From Actinomycetota bacterium (GTDB lineage Bacteria > Actinomycetota > Actinomycetes > Nanopelagicales > Nanopelagicaceae): a stretch of DNA of 11,478 bases. Of this stretch, positions 1-6,828 are shown one piece after another. Numbering within the stretch: the stretch's first letter is position 1; each line of letters opens with the position of its first letter. The stretch spans positions 1 to 11,478 of the forward strand of contig WLSX01000012.1 in the NCBI GenBank assembly GCA_009705675.1, given 5' to 3'. The notes under the pieces are model-generated. The model saw only the letters and a program-made list of their open reading frames with translations, did not search any database and had not been told where the DNA came from. Both the position numbers and the translations under genes were made by a program.

Positions 1-638
1 GAAGGAATTACCACCTGTAATTGTTCAATACTGATCGCACCTACTCGTTTAACTGTGATTTCATTCTCAGATATCTCAAGCCACGTAGAAGCAGGTCCTT
101 CAGCTAATACACCCTCATCAAATATTGCTCCAACATCACTTTCATAGATTGGTAGTTGTGTTAAATCTCTAACTACTGACTTTCCAGTTAACGCAACCGA
201 TCCTGCTACAAGCGGACCCGTGCTTTGAAGAATATGGTTCAAGAATTTCCGATTAGGGACTCTGACATTTACTTTTCCTAACCTTTGCCCATCTCCTAAA
301 TCCCAACTTAAACCCGGTTGGCAATTTAATGTTACAGATAATAAGCCTGGCCAAAATTTAGCGAATAATTGATCTTGATTAATATTTGAATTCTTTGCAA
401 TGCCAGTAAGTACTTTTACATCTTTAATAAACACTTGAGCAGCAACACCGCTTTGATCACCTCGTAATATATGCACTGCTTTTACCGCATCTTTATCAAA
501 GGCATCTGCTAAGTAGATATAACCAAACTCTGCCGCAACAACAATTACCTCACCAGCATTTATATATCTGACAGCAGTATTTACTGCTTCATTAAACTCA
601 GAGTCACCGGCACCATTTAACAAGACTCGCTCTGCCAT
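1..638 (-). CDS. YrdC/Sua5-fold protein, divergent, C-terminus cut by window edge
   Basis: An open frame of 212 codons starts at ATG 636-638, 7 bases after the prmC stop, and runs off the left edge. The fold is recognisable as YrdC/Sua5, the family that makes threonylcarbamoyl-AMP for tRNA t6A. Family landmarks are FWPGLLSVTL (about residues 94-103), SWDLGD, VNVRVPN, GPLVAGSVALTG, GPASTWLEIS and a closing VKRVGAISIEQL. The position after prmC matches the actinobacterial sua5 gene. However, the usual PTDTVYG motif reads AAEFGYIY, the KGR motif is RGD, and the SSAN motif is GSVA. These are the segments that hold ATP, threonine and bicarbonate in known members, so catalysis is doubtful. It could be a non-catalytic or repurposed homologue. 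Little can be missing at the C-terminus, as about 212 residues is already close to short bacterial members. The family call is firm; the function is not. Confidence 0.85.
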   Translation of the reverse strand, partial: MAERVLLNGAGDSEFNEAVNTAVRYINAGEVIVVAAEFGYIYLADAFDKDAVKAVHILRGDQSGVAAQVFIKDVKVLTGIAKNSNINQDQLFAKFWPGLLSVTLNCQPGLSWDLGDGQRLGKVNVRVPNRKFLNHILQSTGPLVAGSVALTGKSVVRDLTQLPIYESDVGAIFDEGVLAEGPASTWLEISENEITVKRVGAISIEQLQVVIP

Positions 639-645
639 GAGATTC

Positions 646-1500
646 TTATCGCTTCCTTGCACTTGTGAATCTATCACGCCCATTTAAATCTGCGTGAGTT
701 TGTGCATTTGAAAACTGAGCAGATAAAGCATCTCTTACTAATTCACCCTGTTTTTCATAATGTTCCATAATAAAATAACCACCAGGTTTTAACAATCTTT
801 CAGCTGCAGCAATGAATAACTTTGGAATTTGCATTCCATCTACTGCGCCGCCAAAAAGTGCAACGGATGGTTCATAATTTGCTACCTCTGTCGGCAACTT
901 TTCATCATCTGGAATATATGGTGGGTTGGCAACAACTAAATCTGCCTTCACATCTGGCAATGCTGTTTGAACATCTTCAATTACTACTCTGATTGGTAGG
1001 TCATACTTTGCAATATTCTTATTTAACCAAGCTGCTGCCTCTGGTGATTTTTCAACCGCCACCATACTTACCTTTAAGCCTTTTAATGCCGCCTCGGAAG
1101 CAATTGCGATACTGATTGCACCGCTACCAGCACCTAAATCAACAACACTTTTTGGTAAATCTTTCTCAGCACCGGAGTTTAAATATCCAATTACTCGATC
1201 AACTATTAGTTCAGTTTCTGGTCTAGGTATTAATACACCTTCGCCAACCTCTAGATCTAAGTATCTAAATGGTGCACTACCAGTTATATATTGCACTGGC
1301 CGGCCCATTAATCTTTGGTTGATTAATTCATTATATTCAGCCGAGATTTTTTCTCGATCTGAATCTGCTAATTCAATTATCTGGCTGTGGATTTGTTTAC
1401 GGGATACACCAAGTAAATGCGCTAATAAAATTTCAGCATCAACGGTAGCAATTTGATTTTTTTCAAATTGCGAAAATGCTGCTCGCAGCAGCTCTTTCAA
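646..1500 (-). CDS. prmC: Peptide chain release factor N5-glutamine methyltransferase PrmC (HemK)
   Basis: This SAM-dependent methyltransferase modifies the glutamine of the GGQ motif in release factors. The 284-residue length is normal. A helical N-terminal substrate domain (about 1-85) is followed by IPRPETE (91-97), the SAM-binding loop [12 protein letters not shown] (121-132) and the signature NPPY (192-195) that holds the target amide. EPSVALFGG (210-218) and the terminal [10 protein letters not shown] (274-283) are also typical. The start is TTG at 1498-1500, overlapping the prfA TGA as TTGA. That implies coupled translation with its substrate gene. An AGGT five bases upstream of the TTG is only a weak ribosome binding site. 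No in-frame ATG near the N-terminus would keep the conserved helices. Confident call. Confidence 0.97.
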   Translation of the reverse strand: MKELLRAAFSQFEKNQIATVDAEILLAHLLGVSRKQIHSQIIELADSDREKISAEYNELINQRLMGRPVQYITGSAPFRYLDLEVGEGVLIPRPETELIVDRVIGYLNSGAEKDLPKSVVDLGAGSGAISIAIASEAALKGLKVSMVAVEKSPEAAAWLNKNIAKYDLPIRVVIEDVQTALPDVKADLVVANPPYIPDDEKLPTEVANYEPSVALFGGAVDGMQIPKLFIAAAERLLKPGGYFIMEHYEKQGELVRDALSAQFSNAQTHADLNGRDRFTSARKR

Positions 1501-2576
1501 GAGTTACCTGCAGATAATTTTGAAGTCCGATCAGCGTCAATTAAAGATTGGATTACCGCTTCTAGATCACCATTCATAACTGAATCTAAGTTATTAGCTT
1601 TGTAATTTACGCGGTGATCACTTAAACGATTTTCTGGGAAGTTATAGGTTCTAATTCGCTCACTTCGATCTACGGTTCTAACCTGGCTTTTACGTTCAGC
1701 AGAGGCAATTCGCTCTGCCTCTTCTTGAGCTGCGGCCAACATACGAGCACGCAAAATACGAAGAGCTGACTCCTTGTTTTGTAATTGGCTCTTTTCATTT
1801 TGACAGGAAACCACAATTCCAGTTGGTACATGGGTAATTCTTACGGCGGAGTCGGTGGTGTTAACGCTTTGACCACCAGGGCCGGATGAGCGATAAACAT
1901 CGATTCGAAGATCATTCATATTAATATCAACATCAATCTCTTCTGCCTCTGGCAAAATTAATACTCCAGCAGCTGAGGTGTGAATTCTTCCTTGTGATTC
2001 AGTTTCAGGTACTCGCTGTACTCGGTGTACACCGCCTTCAAACTTTAACTTTGCATATGGAGTCTGCCCTGGTTTTGCTACACCCTTTGATTTAATAGCA
2101 ACTGACATATCTTTATATCCACCCATATCACTTGGCGTGGTATCAATTACCTCAACCTTCCAACCTTGTTTTTCAGCAAAACGTGAGTACATTCGAAATA
2201 GGTCACCTGCAAATATTGCAGATTCATCTCCACCAGCACCTGCTTTAATTTCCATAATTACATCACGATCATCATTTGGATCTCGAGGTAGTAATAATTC
2301 TTCTAGTGTTGCAGCTGCTGCATCTTTGGTGCTTTCCAATGCTGCTATTTCAGAAGCAAATGCTGGATCAGATTCCGCTAACTCTTTGCCAGCAATTAAA
2401 TCTTCTTCGGCTAATTTATAAGCACGATAACCAGCAATAACTGGACCAAGTTGGGCATATCTTTTACCAAGTGAGCGTGCTTTATTTTGATCTGAGTGAA
2501 TAGATGGATCAGCCATCTGTGCTTCAAGTGATTCATACTCAGCTAATAACTCATTAACTTTTGCAAACCGCTCCAT
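1497..2576 (-). CDS. prfA: Peptide chain release factor 1 (RF1)
   Basis: Class I release factor that reads UAA and UAG in the ribosomal A site and triggers peptidyl-tRNA hydrolysis. At 359 residues it is full length. A helical domain 1 (about 1-95) is followed by GAGGDE (113-118). The codon-recognition tripeptide of RF1 type, P-x-T, is seen as PET (190-192) before [12 protein letters not shown]2 would show SPF. The catalytic loop [16 protein letters not shown] (231-246) has Gln236 as the methylation target of PrmC, encoded next door. The ATG at 2574-2576 has a near-perfect Shine-Dalgarno AAGGAGGA four bases upstream. The gene follows a strong terminator after rpmE, so it depends on read-through or on a promoter within the roughly 40 bases before its ribosome binding site. 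Confident call. Confidence 0.98.
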   Translation of the reverse strand: MERFAKVNELLAEYESLEAQMADPSIHSDQNKARSLGKRYAQLGPVIAGYRAYKLAEEDLIAGKELAESDPAFASEIAALESTKDAAAATLEELLLPRDPNDDRDVIMEIKAGAGGDESAIFAGDLFRMYSRFAEKQGWKVEVIDTTPSDMGGYKDMSVAIKSKGVAKPGQTPYAKLKFEGGVHRVQRVPETESQGRIHTSAAGVLILPEAEEIDVDINMNDLRIDVYRSSGPGGQSVNTTDSAVRITHVPTGIVVSCQNEKSQLQNKESALRILRARMLAAAQEEAERIASAERKSQVRTVDRSERIRTYNFPENRLSDHRVNYKANNLDSVMNGDLEAVIQSLIDADRTSKLSAGNS

Positions 2577-2613
2577 CTGATCCTCCTTATCTCTTAGAAA
2601 TTTATTGGAAATT

Positions 2614-2660
2614 AAAAAAGAGAGCGCACCTCATCTTTCGATGATTGGTGCGCTCTCTTT
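2614..2660 (-). terminator. Intrinsic terminator after rpmE
   Basis: Read on the minus strand, a perfect 14-bp stem (AAAGAGAGCGCACC at 2647-2660 with its complement at 2617-2630) encloses an inner TCATC/GATGA stem. A run of six T residues follows at 2619-2614. It begins 7 bases after the rpmE stop and ends before the prfA ribosome binding site. All features of a Rho-independent terminator are present for leftward transcription. On the plus strand the downstream side reads TTTAAG, so termination in that direction would be weak. Confidence 0.93.
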
Positions 2661-2667
2661 AAGAAAA

Positions 2668-2892
2668 CTACTTAGTGCCGCTCTTATCAATCTTTCCAAA
2701 TCGCTCTTGGAACTTAGCTACCCGACCACCAGTATCAAGAATTCTTTGCTTACCGGTATAGAAAGGGTGGCATACAGAACAAACTTCAACATAAATTGAG
2801 CCAGTCTCTTTAGTGCTGCGGGTAGTGAAAACTTCACCGCAACCACAAGTTACTTTGGTCTCGACATACTGTGGGTGGATCTCGTTCTTCAT
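2668..2892 (-). CDS. rpmE: 50S ribosomal protein L31 (bL31), zinc-binding type
   Basis: A 74-residue protein of the large ribosomal subunit, located at the bridge to the 30S head. It starts with the typical MKNEIHPQY and contains [20 protein letters not shown] (42-61), the family signature. Four cysteines, C16, C18, C38 and C41, match the zinc-binding form as in E. coli RpmE. This distinguishes it from the zinc-free YkgM/RpmE2 type made under zinc starvation. The ATG at 2890-2892 has a good Shine-Dalgarno AAGGAG four bases upstream. It lies between rho, 121 bases upstream, and a terminator immediately downstream, so it probably ends a transcript. The upstream hairpins at 2909-2963 may regulate it. 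Confident call. Confidence 0.98.
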   Translation of the reverse strand: MKNEIHPQYVETKVTCGCGEVFTTRSTKETGSIYVEVCSVCHPFYTGKQRILDTGGRVAKFQERFGKIDKSGTK

Positions 2893-2908
2893 ATTTCTCC
2901 TTGATTAT

Positions 2909-2963
2909 TACTGGATCAAGTTTGGTTAAAACTTGTGAACCAGTAGGACTAGTGAAGTACTAG
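2909..2963 (-). promoter_or_regulatory. Structured rpmE leader with two hairpins (candidate L31 leader)
   Basis: On the minus strand, CTAGT-acttc-ACTAG (2963-2949) is followed after three bases by a longer stem. The longer stem has an outer arm TACTGG/CCAGTA (2945-2940 with 2914-2909) and an inner arm CAAGTTT/AAACTTG (2935-2929 with 2923-2917) around the loop TAACC. It ends six bases before the AAGGAG ribosome binding site of rpmE. The stems are read directly. That they form an autoregulatory ribosomal-protein leader is inference; bL31 autoregulation through its own mRNA is known in E. coli. Confidence 0.55.
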
Positions 2964-2989
2964 AGGGGTGTAAGAATAACTCTTAAATA

Positions 2990-3012
2990 CAGGCGGGCAA
3001 AATTTGCGCCTG
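2990..3012 (-). terminator. Weak hairpin directly after the rho stop codon
   Basis: CAGGCG (3012-3007) pairs with CGCCTG (2995-2990) around an 11-base loop that can add a further CAAA/TTTG pairing. It begins one base after the rho TAA. Only a short TATTT follows, so it is at best a weak terminator. It may instead protect the 3' end of the rho mRNA. A poor promoter candidate for rpmE (TTGCCC, 16 bases, TATTCT) overlaps and follows it on the same strand; I do not rely on it. Confidence 0.35.
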
Positions 3013-3013
3013 A

Positions 3014-4645
3014 TTAAGCGTCAGCGCTCTCTTTATTACTTGATCCATTTGCTGCTGGGCTTTCCCCACCAGTTGTGGTCTTTTGAATCTGAAGTAAGAA
3101 CTCAACATTTGATTTAGTTCCCTTCATCTTCTCAAGTAACAACTCAAGTGCTTGTTGTGGCTCAAGTGCGTGCAGTACGCGTCGCAAACGCCAAACAATG
3201 CTTAACTCTTCAGTTCCCATCAAGATCTCTTCCTTACGAGTACCGGAAGCAACTACATCAACCGCTGGGAAAATACGCTTGTCTGCAAACTTACGATTAA
3301 GAATAAGCTCCATATTTCCAGTGCCTTTAAACTCTTCGAAAATAACTTCATCCATCTTCGAACCAGTATCAACTAACGCGGTTGCCAAAATAGTTAGTGA
3401 GCCACCATTTTCAATATTACGAGCAGCACCGAAAAACTTCTTTGGTGGATAAAGCGCAGCTGAGTCAACACCACCGGAAAGAATTCTTCCAGAGGCAGGA
3501 GCAGCAATATTGTATGCACGTCCGAGTCGAGTAATTGAGTCAAGTAGTACAACTACATCATGACCTAATTCAACTAATCTCTTTGCTCGTTCAATTGCAA
3601 GCTCTGCAACTGTGGTGTGGTCATCTGCTGGGCGATCAAATGTTGAAGCAATTACCTCACCCTTTACTGATCTTTGCATATCAGTTACCTCTTCAGGGCG
3701 CTCATCAACTAGAACTACCATTAAGTGACACTCTGGGTTATTAGTTGTGATTGCGTTTGCAATTGATTGTAAAACCATTGTCTTACCAGCTTTTGGCGGG
3801 GATACGATCAAACCACGTTGTCCCTTACCAATTGGTGAGATTAAATCGATGATTCGAGTTGTTAAAACATTTGGTTCAGTCTCAAGACGTAATCTTTCTT
3901 GCGGATAAAGTGGAACTAACTTTGAGAACTCCACTCTTTCTTTAGCATTTTCAGGTTCAACACCATTTACGGTTTCAACCTTAACTAGCGCACTAAATTT
4001 CTCACGTCGCTCACCCTCTTTTGGTTCACGAACAGATCCAGTGATTACATCACCTTTGCGCAGGCCATACTTTCTAACCTGTTGCAGTGAAACATAAACA
4101 TCATTAGGTGATGGCAAATATCCACCAGTTCTAATAAATGCAAAGCTATCTAAAATATCTAGTAAGCCGCCGACTGGAAGTAATACATCATCTGGGCCAA
4201 TGACAATCTCACGCTCTTCGCGATTACCACGATTACCCCGGTCACGATTTCTATCCCGACCACGATCCCTGCGGTTGTTATCACGATTGCCAAAGCGACG
4301 ATTGTTGTCACCGCGATCAGAGTTGTTGTAACCACCGGATGAATTGTTGCTTGAATTATTTGAGTTGTTATCAGAATCAGTATCAGAATCGTTATCCTCA
4401 GAATCAGTATTGTTATTTTTACTGTTTCGATTGTTCTGTCGTTCCATACGACGAGCCTCTCGTTCATTTTTAGCGGCTTCGCGATTCGCGGCCTGCAGAT
4501 CACCAATAGATTGAACTAACTCTGCTTTTTTAAGTGTGGAGGCATTCTCAATTCCTAATTGACCAGCAACTTTCTTAAGGTCACCTAAAGCCATGTCCAC
4601 TAACTCAACCGCGTCTGCGCGATTGGTTGATTTCTTTTCTACCAT
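3014..4645 (-). CDS. rho: Transcription termination factor Rho
   Basis: Hexameric RNA-dependent ATPase that terminates transcription. The N-terminal helix bundle (about 10-50) is followed by an insert of about 85 residues (60-146), first Asn/Ser/Asp-rich, then Arg/Asn/Gly-rich. The RNA-binding cold-shock-like domain includes FAFIRTGGYLPSPNDVYVS (168-186). The motor domain has Walker A PPKAGKT (283-289), LVDERPEEVTDMQRSVKGEV (312-331) and Walker B VVVLLDS (364-370). At 543 residues it is longer than E. coli Rho (419), mainly through the insert, as is usual in Actinobacteria, plus a Ser/Asn tail of about 20 residues. The ATG at 4643-4645 is the only possible upstream start, because an in-frame TAA precedes it directly. 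No good Shine-Dalgarno is seen; the purine run AGAGAGA is 14 bases upstream. Firm call. Confidence 0.98.
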   Translation of the reverse strand: MVEKKSTNRADAVELVDMALGDLKKVAGQLGIENASTLKKAELVQSIGDLQAANREAAKNEREARRMERQNNRNSKNNNTDSEDNDSDTDSDNNSNNSSNNSSGGYNNSDRGDNNRRFGNRDNNRRDRGRDRNRDRGNRGNREEREIVIGPDDVLLPVGGLLDILDSFAFIRTGGYLPSPNDVYVSLQQVRKYGLRKGDVITGSVREPKEGERREKFSALVKVETVNGVEPENAKERVEFSKLVPLYPQERLRLETEPNVLTTRIIDLISPIGKGQRGLIVSPPKAGKTMVLQSIANAITTNNPECHLMVVLVDERPEEVTDMQRSVKGEVIASTFDRPADDHTTVAELAIERAKRLVELGHDVVVLLDSITRLGRAYNIAAPASGRILSGGVDSAALYPPKKFFGAARNIENGGSLTILATALVDTGSKMDEVIFEEFKGTGNMELILNRKFADKRIFPAVDVVASGTRKEEILMGTEELSIVWRLRRVLHALEPQQALELLLEKMKGTKSNVEFLLQIQKTTTGGESPAANGSSNKESADA

Positions 4646-4659
4646 TTATATATTGCCAT
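4639..4659 (-). other. Six-codon upstream ORF overlapping the rho start
   Basis: ATG GCA ATA TAT AAA TGG TAG encodes MAIYKW. Its stop extends six bases past the first base of the rho ATG, in another frame. The purine run AAAGAGAGA ends directly before this ATG, which is closer than an ideal Shine-Dalgarno but nearer than to the rho start. Translation of it is unproven; chance occurrence of so short an ORF is quite possible. Confidence 0.25.
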
Positions 4660-4798
4660 TCTCTCTTTATTTTTATTACCCGGATAAGGGTGATCCGCAA
4701 AAAGTTTGTTTTAATTTTTGGGATTTTTTCTAACTTTAACTGTCGCACTTTCCGACAGAGGTAAATCTACCACACCTATATTAAATAGGGAAAGTGGC
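4646..4798 (-). promoter_or_regulatory. Structured rho leader, 153 bases between thrB and rho
   Basis: In the direction of transcription it contains CACTTTCC (4796-4789) two bases after the thrB stop, and a weak CCTAT/ATAGG hairpin (4775-4789). A CTGTCG/CGACAG hairpin (4758-4740) follows; its 7-base loop with one stem base reads GGAAAGTG, the exact complement of the first element. Next is an A-rich stretch, and then CGGAT/ATCCG (4697-4681), which competes with an overlapping ACCC/GGGT pairing (4691-4678). No hairpin here is followed by a T-run, so I see no intrinsic terminator after thrB. E. coli rho is controlled by attenuation in its leader; a similar role here is inference. Confidence 0.5.
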
Positions 4799-5749
4799 CT
4801 ATTGCGCCCCTGCCTTTGCAATCGCTAATTTCATAGCGGTAAAGCCAGGAGCCAGGCCATTAATCTGATCGATCTCATCCTCAGAACCAGCATAAAGAAC
4901 CATCACTGATGGGCCGGCGCCAGAGACAACCGCAGCTAATCCAGCACCTCTTAACTTTTCCACAAGTGCAATTGTTTTAGGCATAGCTGGCTCTCGGTAT
5001 TTCTGATGTAGCAAATCTCCAGTTGCGGTAAACAAAAGATCTGGTCGCTCAGCTAATGCATGCACAAGTAATGCACTTCTAGATGAATTTAATACTGCAT
5101 CTTGATGAGAGATTGTCTCTGGCAATAACTTTCTTGCTTTAGCGGTAGATAGTTGATTATCTGGCACCAGGAGTAAGGCTTTAATCCGATCATCTACTTT
5201 TAGGCTAACCGCTCTACCAATATTCTTTACTTCACCAGTTGAATCAACTGAAGCTTCAAGCCAAGCAATTGTTGCACCGCCATAGAATGCTGCAGCTACA
5301 TTATCTGGATGTCCTTCAAGTTCAGTAGCTAAGGTAATTAAATCCTCATCACTCATATATTGCTCACCCGTTAAAACTAATGATCTGGCAAGTGATAACC
5401 CGCCCACAATTGCAGCCGCTGATGAACCAAGGCCTCTGCCGTGTGGAATTACATTAAGGGCTCGAAGTGCAATACCTCTTGGTTTGCTGCCCATATGCTC
5501 AAAGCCACGCATCATTGCTTTAATTACTAAATTCTTTGCATCCTTTTTAACTTCATCCGCGCCTTCACCAGTTACATCAACATCAAATGTTGCATCATCT
5601 AAAACTTGTGCGGCGTATCTATCTCGCAACTCAAGTGCTAACCCAAAACAATCAAAACCTGGGCCAATGTTGGCACTACTTGCCGGCACACTAATTTGAG
5701 CCATAGTGGCTTTAAAGGTTAATCCGCTGGTATTTCTCTTAGCTGCCAT
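4799..5749 (-). CDS. thrB: Homoserine kinase
   Basis: GHMP-family kinase that phosphorylates homoserine with ATP to O-phosphohomoserine, the substrate of ThrC. At 316 residues it is normal in length. Motif 1 SVPASSANIGPGFDCFGLAL (20-39) binds homoserine. The ATP-binding loop PHGRGLGSSAAA (102-113), EGHPDNVAAA (145-154) and the C-terminal SGAGPSVMVL (276-285) complete the family set. The ATG at 5747-5749 overlaps the thrC TAA as TAATG. A second Met at residue 16 sits closer to motif 1 and could be the real start, but neither has a clear Shine-Dalgarno and the overlap favours the first. It is the last gene of the lysine/threonine block, followed by the rho leader. Confidence 0.97.
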   Translation of the reverse strand: MAAKRNTSGLTFKATMAQISVPASSANIGPGFDCFGLALELRDRYAAQVLDDATFDVDVTGEGADEVKKDAKNLVIKAMMRGFEHMGSKPRGIALRALNVIPHGRGLGSSAAAIVGGLSLARSLVLTGEQYMSDEDLITLATELEGHPDNVAAAFYGGATIAWLEASVDSTGEVKNIGRAVSLKVDDRIKALLLVPDNQLSTAKARKLLPETISHQDAVLNSSRSALLVHALAERPDLLFTATGDLLHQKYREPAMPKTIALVEKLRGAGLAAVVSGAGPSVMVLYAGSEDEIDQINGLAPGFTAMKLAIAKAGAQ

Positions 5750-6828
5750 TACTTAAGCCCAATAACCTTTGCTGCTCGTTTCATATCAACTGGAATGATA
5801 ATCGGTTTACCGGCACTGTTTAAAACCCACTGAACATCCTTTAACCCATTTCCAGTAACAGTAACCACGATTGTCTTTCCTTTTGGTAACTTCTTTTGCG
5901 CCTTTTTCTTAATTAATCCAGCAATTCCAGCTGCGCTAGATGGCTCAACAAATACTCCTTCTTTAGCTGCAACTAAGTGGTATGCGCTTAAAATCTCTTT
6001 ATCTGTTACAGAATCAATTAATCCTTTAGATCCAACTTGAGCTGCAACCGCTTGATCCCAAGAGGCGGGATTTCCGATCCTAATTGCAGTTGCAATTGTC
6101 TCTGGGTTTTTTATAATTTTATTCTTAACAATTGGCGCTGCTCCTGCTGCTTGAAAGCCCCACATCATTGGCAATGTTTTAGCAACACCAGCCTTTCGAT
6201 ACTCCTGATAGCCCTTCCAATATGCGGTGATATTTCCAGCATTACCAACTGGCATTACATGAATATCAGGGGCAGCTCCCAACATATCTACTACTTCAAA
6301 GGCAGCAGTCTTTTGTCCCTCAATTCGATATGGATTAACTGAGTTAACTAGAGCAACTGGATAATTTTCAGATAATTGCCGTGCCAAAGTTAAGCAATCA
6401 TCAAAGTTGCCTTTTACCTGCAAAAGTGTTGCACCATGTGCAATTGCTTGTGCCAACTTACCCATTGCAATCTTTCCTTGTGGAACAAGTACTACTGGTT
6501 TCATTCCTGCTTTAGTTGCATAAGCAGCCGCACTTGCACTTGTGTTTCCAGTTGAAGCACAGATAACAGCTTTAGCACCATCTTCAGCAGCTTTTGAAAT
6601 TGCCATTGTCATGCCGCGATCTTTAAAAGATCCAGTTGGATTAGCACCCTCAACCTTTAACCAAATCTCATTACCCAACATCTCAGATAACACACATGCA
6701 TAAACAAGTGGTGTGCCACCTTCACGTAAAGTTATAACTGGAGTTTGATCAGTTACTGGTAGCCAACTGCGATACTCATCAATTACACCGCGCCATTGGT
6801 GGGCACCTTTTTTGCTAAACAACCCCAT
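5749..6828 (-). CDS. thrC: Threonine synthase
   Basis: PLP enzyme of fold type II that converts O-phosphohomoserine to threonine and phosphate. The 359 residues match the short actinobacterial type rather than the roughly 430-residue E. coli type. [12 protein letters not shown] (61-72) carries the PLP lysine K69. [14 protein letters not shown] (91-104) binds substrate, and PVGNAGN (193-199) is the phosphate-binding glycine loop. [11 protein letters not shown] (294-304) and VTGNGLKD (324-331) are also conserved. It opens with the [16 protein letters not shown] region usual in this group. The ATG at 6826-6828 overlaps the hom TAA as TAATG, so translation is probably coupled. Confident call. Confidence 0.98.
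   Translation of the reverse strand: MGLFSKKGAHQWRGVIDEYRSWLPVTDQTPVITLREGGTPLVYACVLSEMLGNEIWLKVEGANPTGSFKDRGMTMAISKAAEDGAKAVICASTGNTSASAAAYATKAGMKPVVLVPQGKIAMGKLAQAIAHGATLLQVKGNFDDCLTLARQLSENYPVALVNSVNPYRIEGQKTAAFEVVDMLGAAPDIHVMPVGNAGNITAYWKGYQEYRKAGVAKTLPMMWGFQAAGAAPIVKNKIIKNPETIATAIRIGNPASWDQAVAAQVGSKGLIDSVTDKEILSAYHLVAAKEGVFVEPSSAAGIAGLIKKKAQKKLPKGKTIVVTVTGNGLKDVQWVLNSAGKPIIIPVDMKRAAKVIGLK

Noticed and set aside
2137..2421. Plus-strand ORF opposite prfA, and similar plus-strand ORFs opposite rho, thrB, thrC, hom, lysA and argS
   Set aside because: All lie entirely or almost entirely within firmly identified minus-strand genes, have no recognisable product and no convincing ribosome binding site.
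2605..2799. Plus-strand 64-codon ORF across the rpmE terminator
   Set aside because: It runs through the terminator stem and the antisense of rpmE; no family resemblance and no promoter or ribosome binding site.
4320..4420. CRISPR-like or tandem DNA repeat in the rho 5' half
   Set aside because: The similarity comes from repeated Asn, Ser and Asp codons within an open frame; there are no regular spacers or constant repeat units.
4159..4506. 115-codon minus-strand ORF inside rho, rich in Ile, Thr and Val
   Set aside because: It is a frame-shifted reading of the Asn/Asp/Arg-rich insert of rho; its composition follows from that codon pattern and it has no ribosome binding site.
4740..4758. CTGTCG/CGACAG hairpin as an intrinsic terminator after thrB
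   Set aside because: The stem is only six pairs and is followed on the minus strand by GTTAAAGTTAGAAA, not a T-run.
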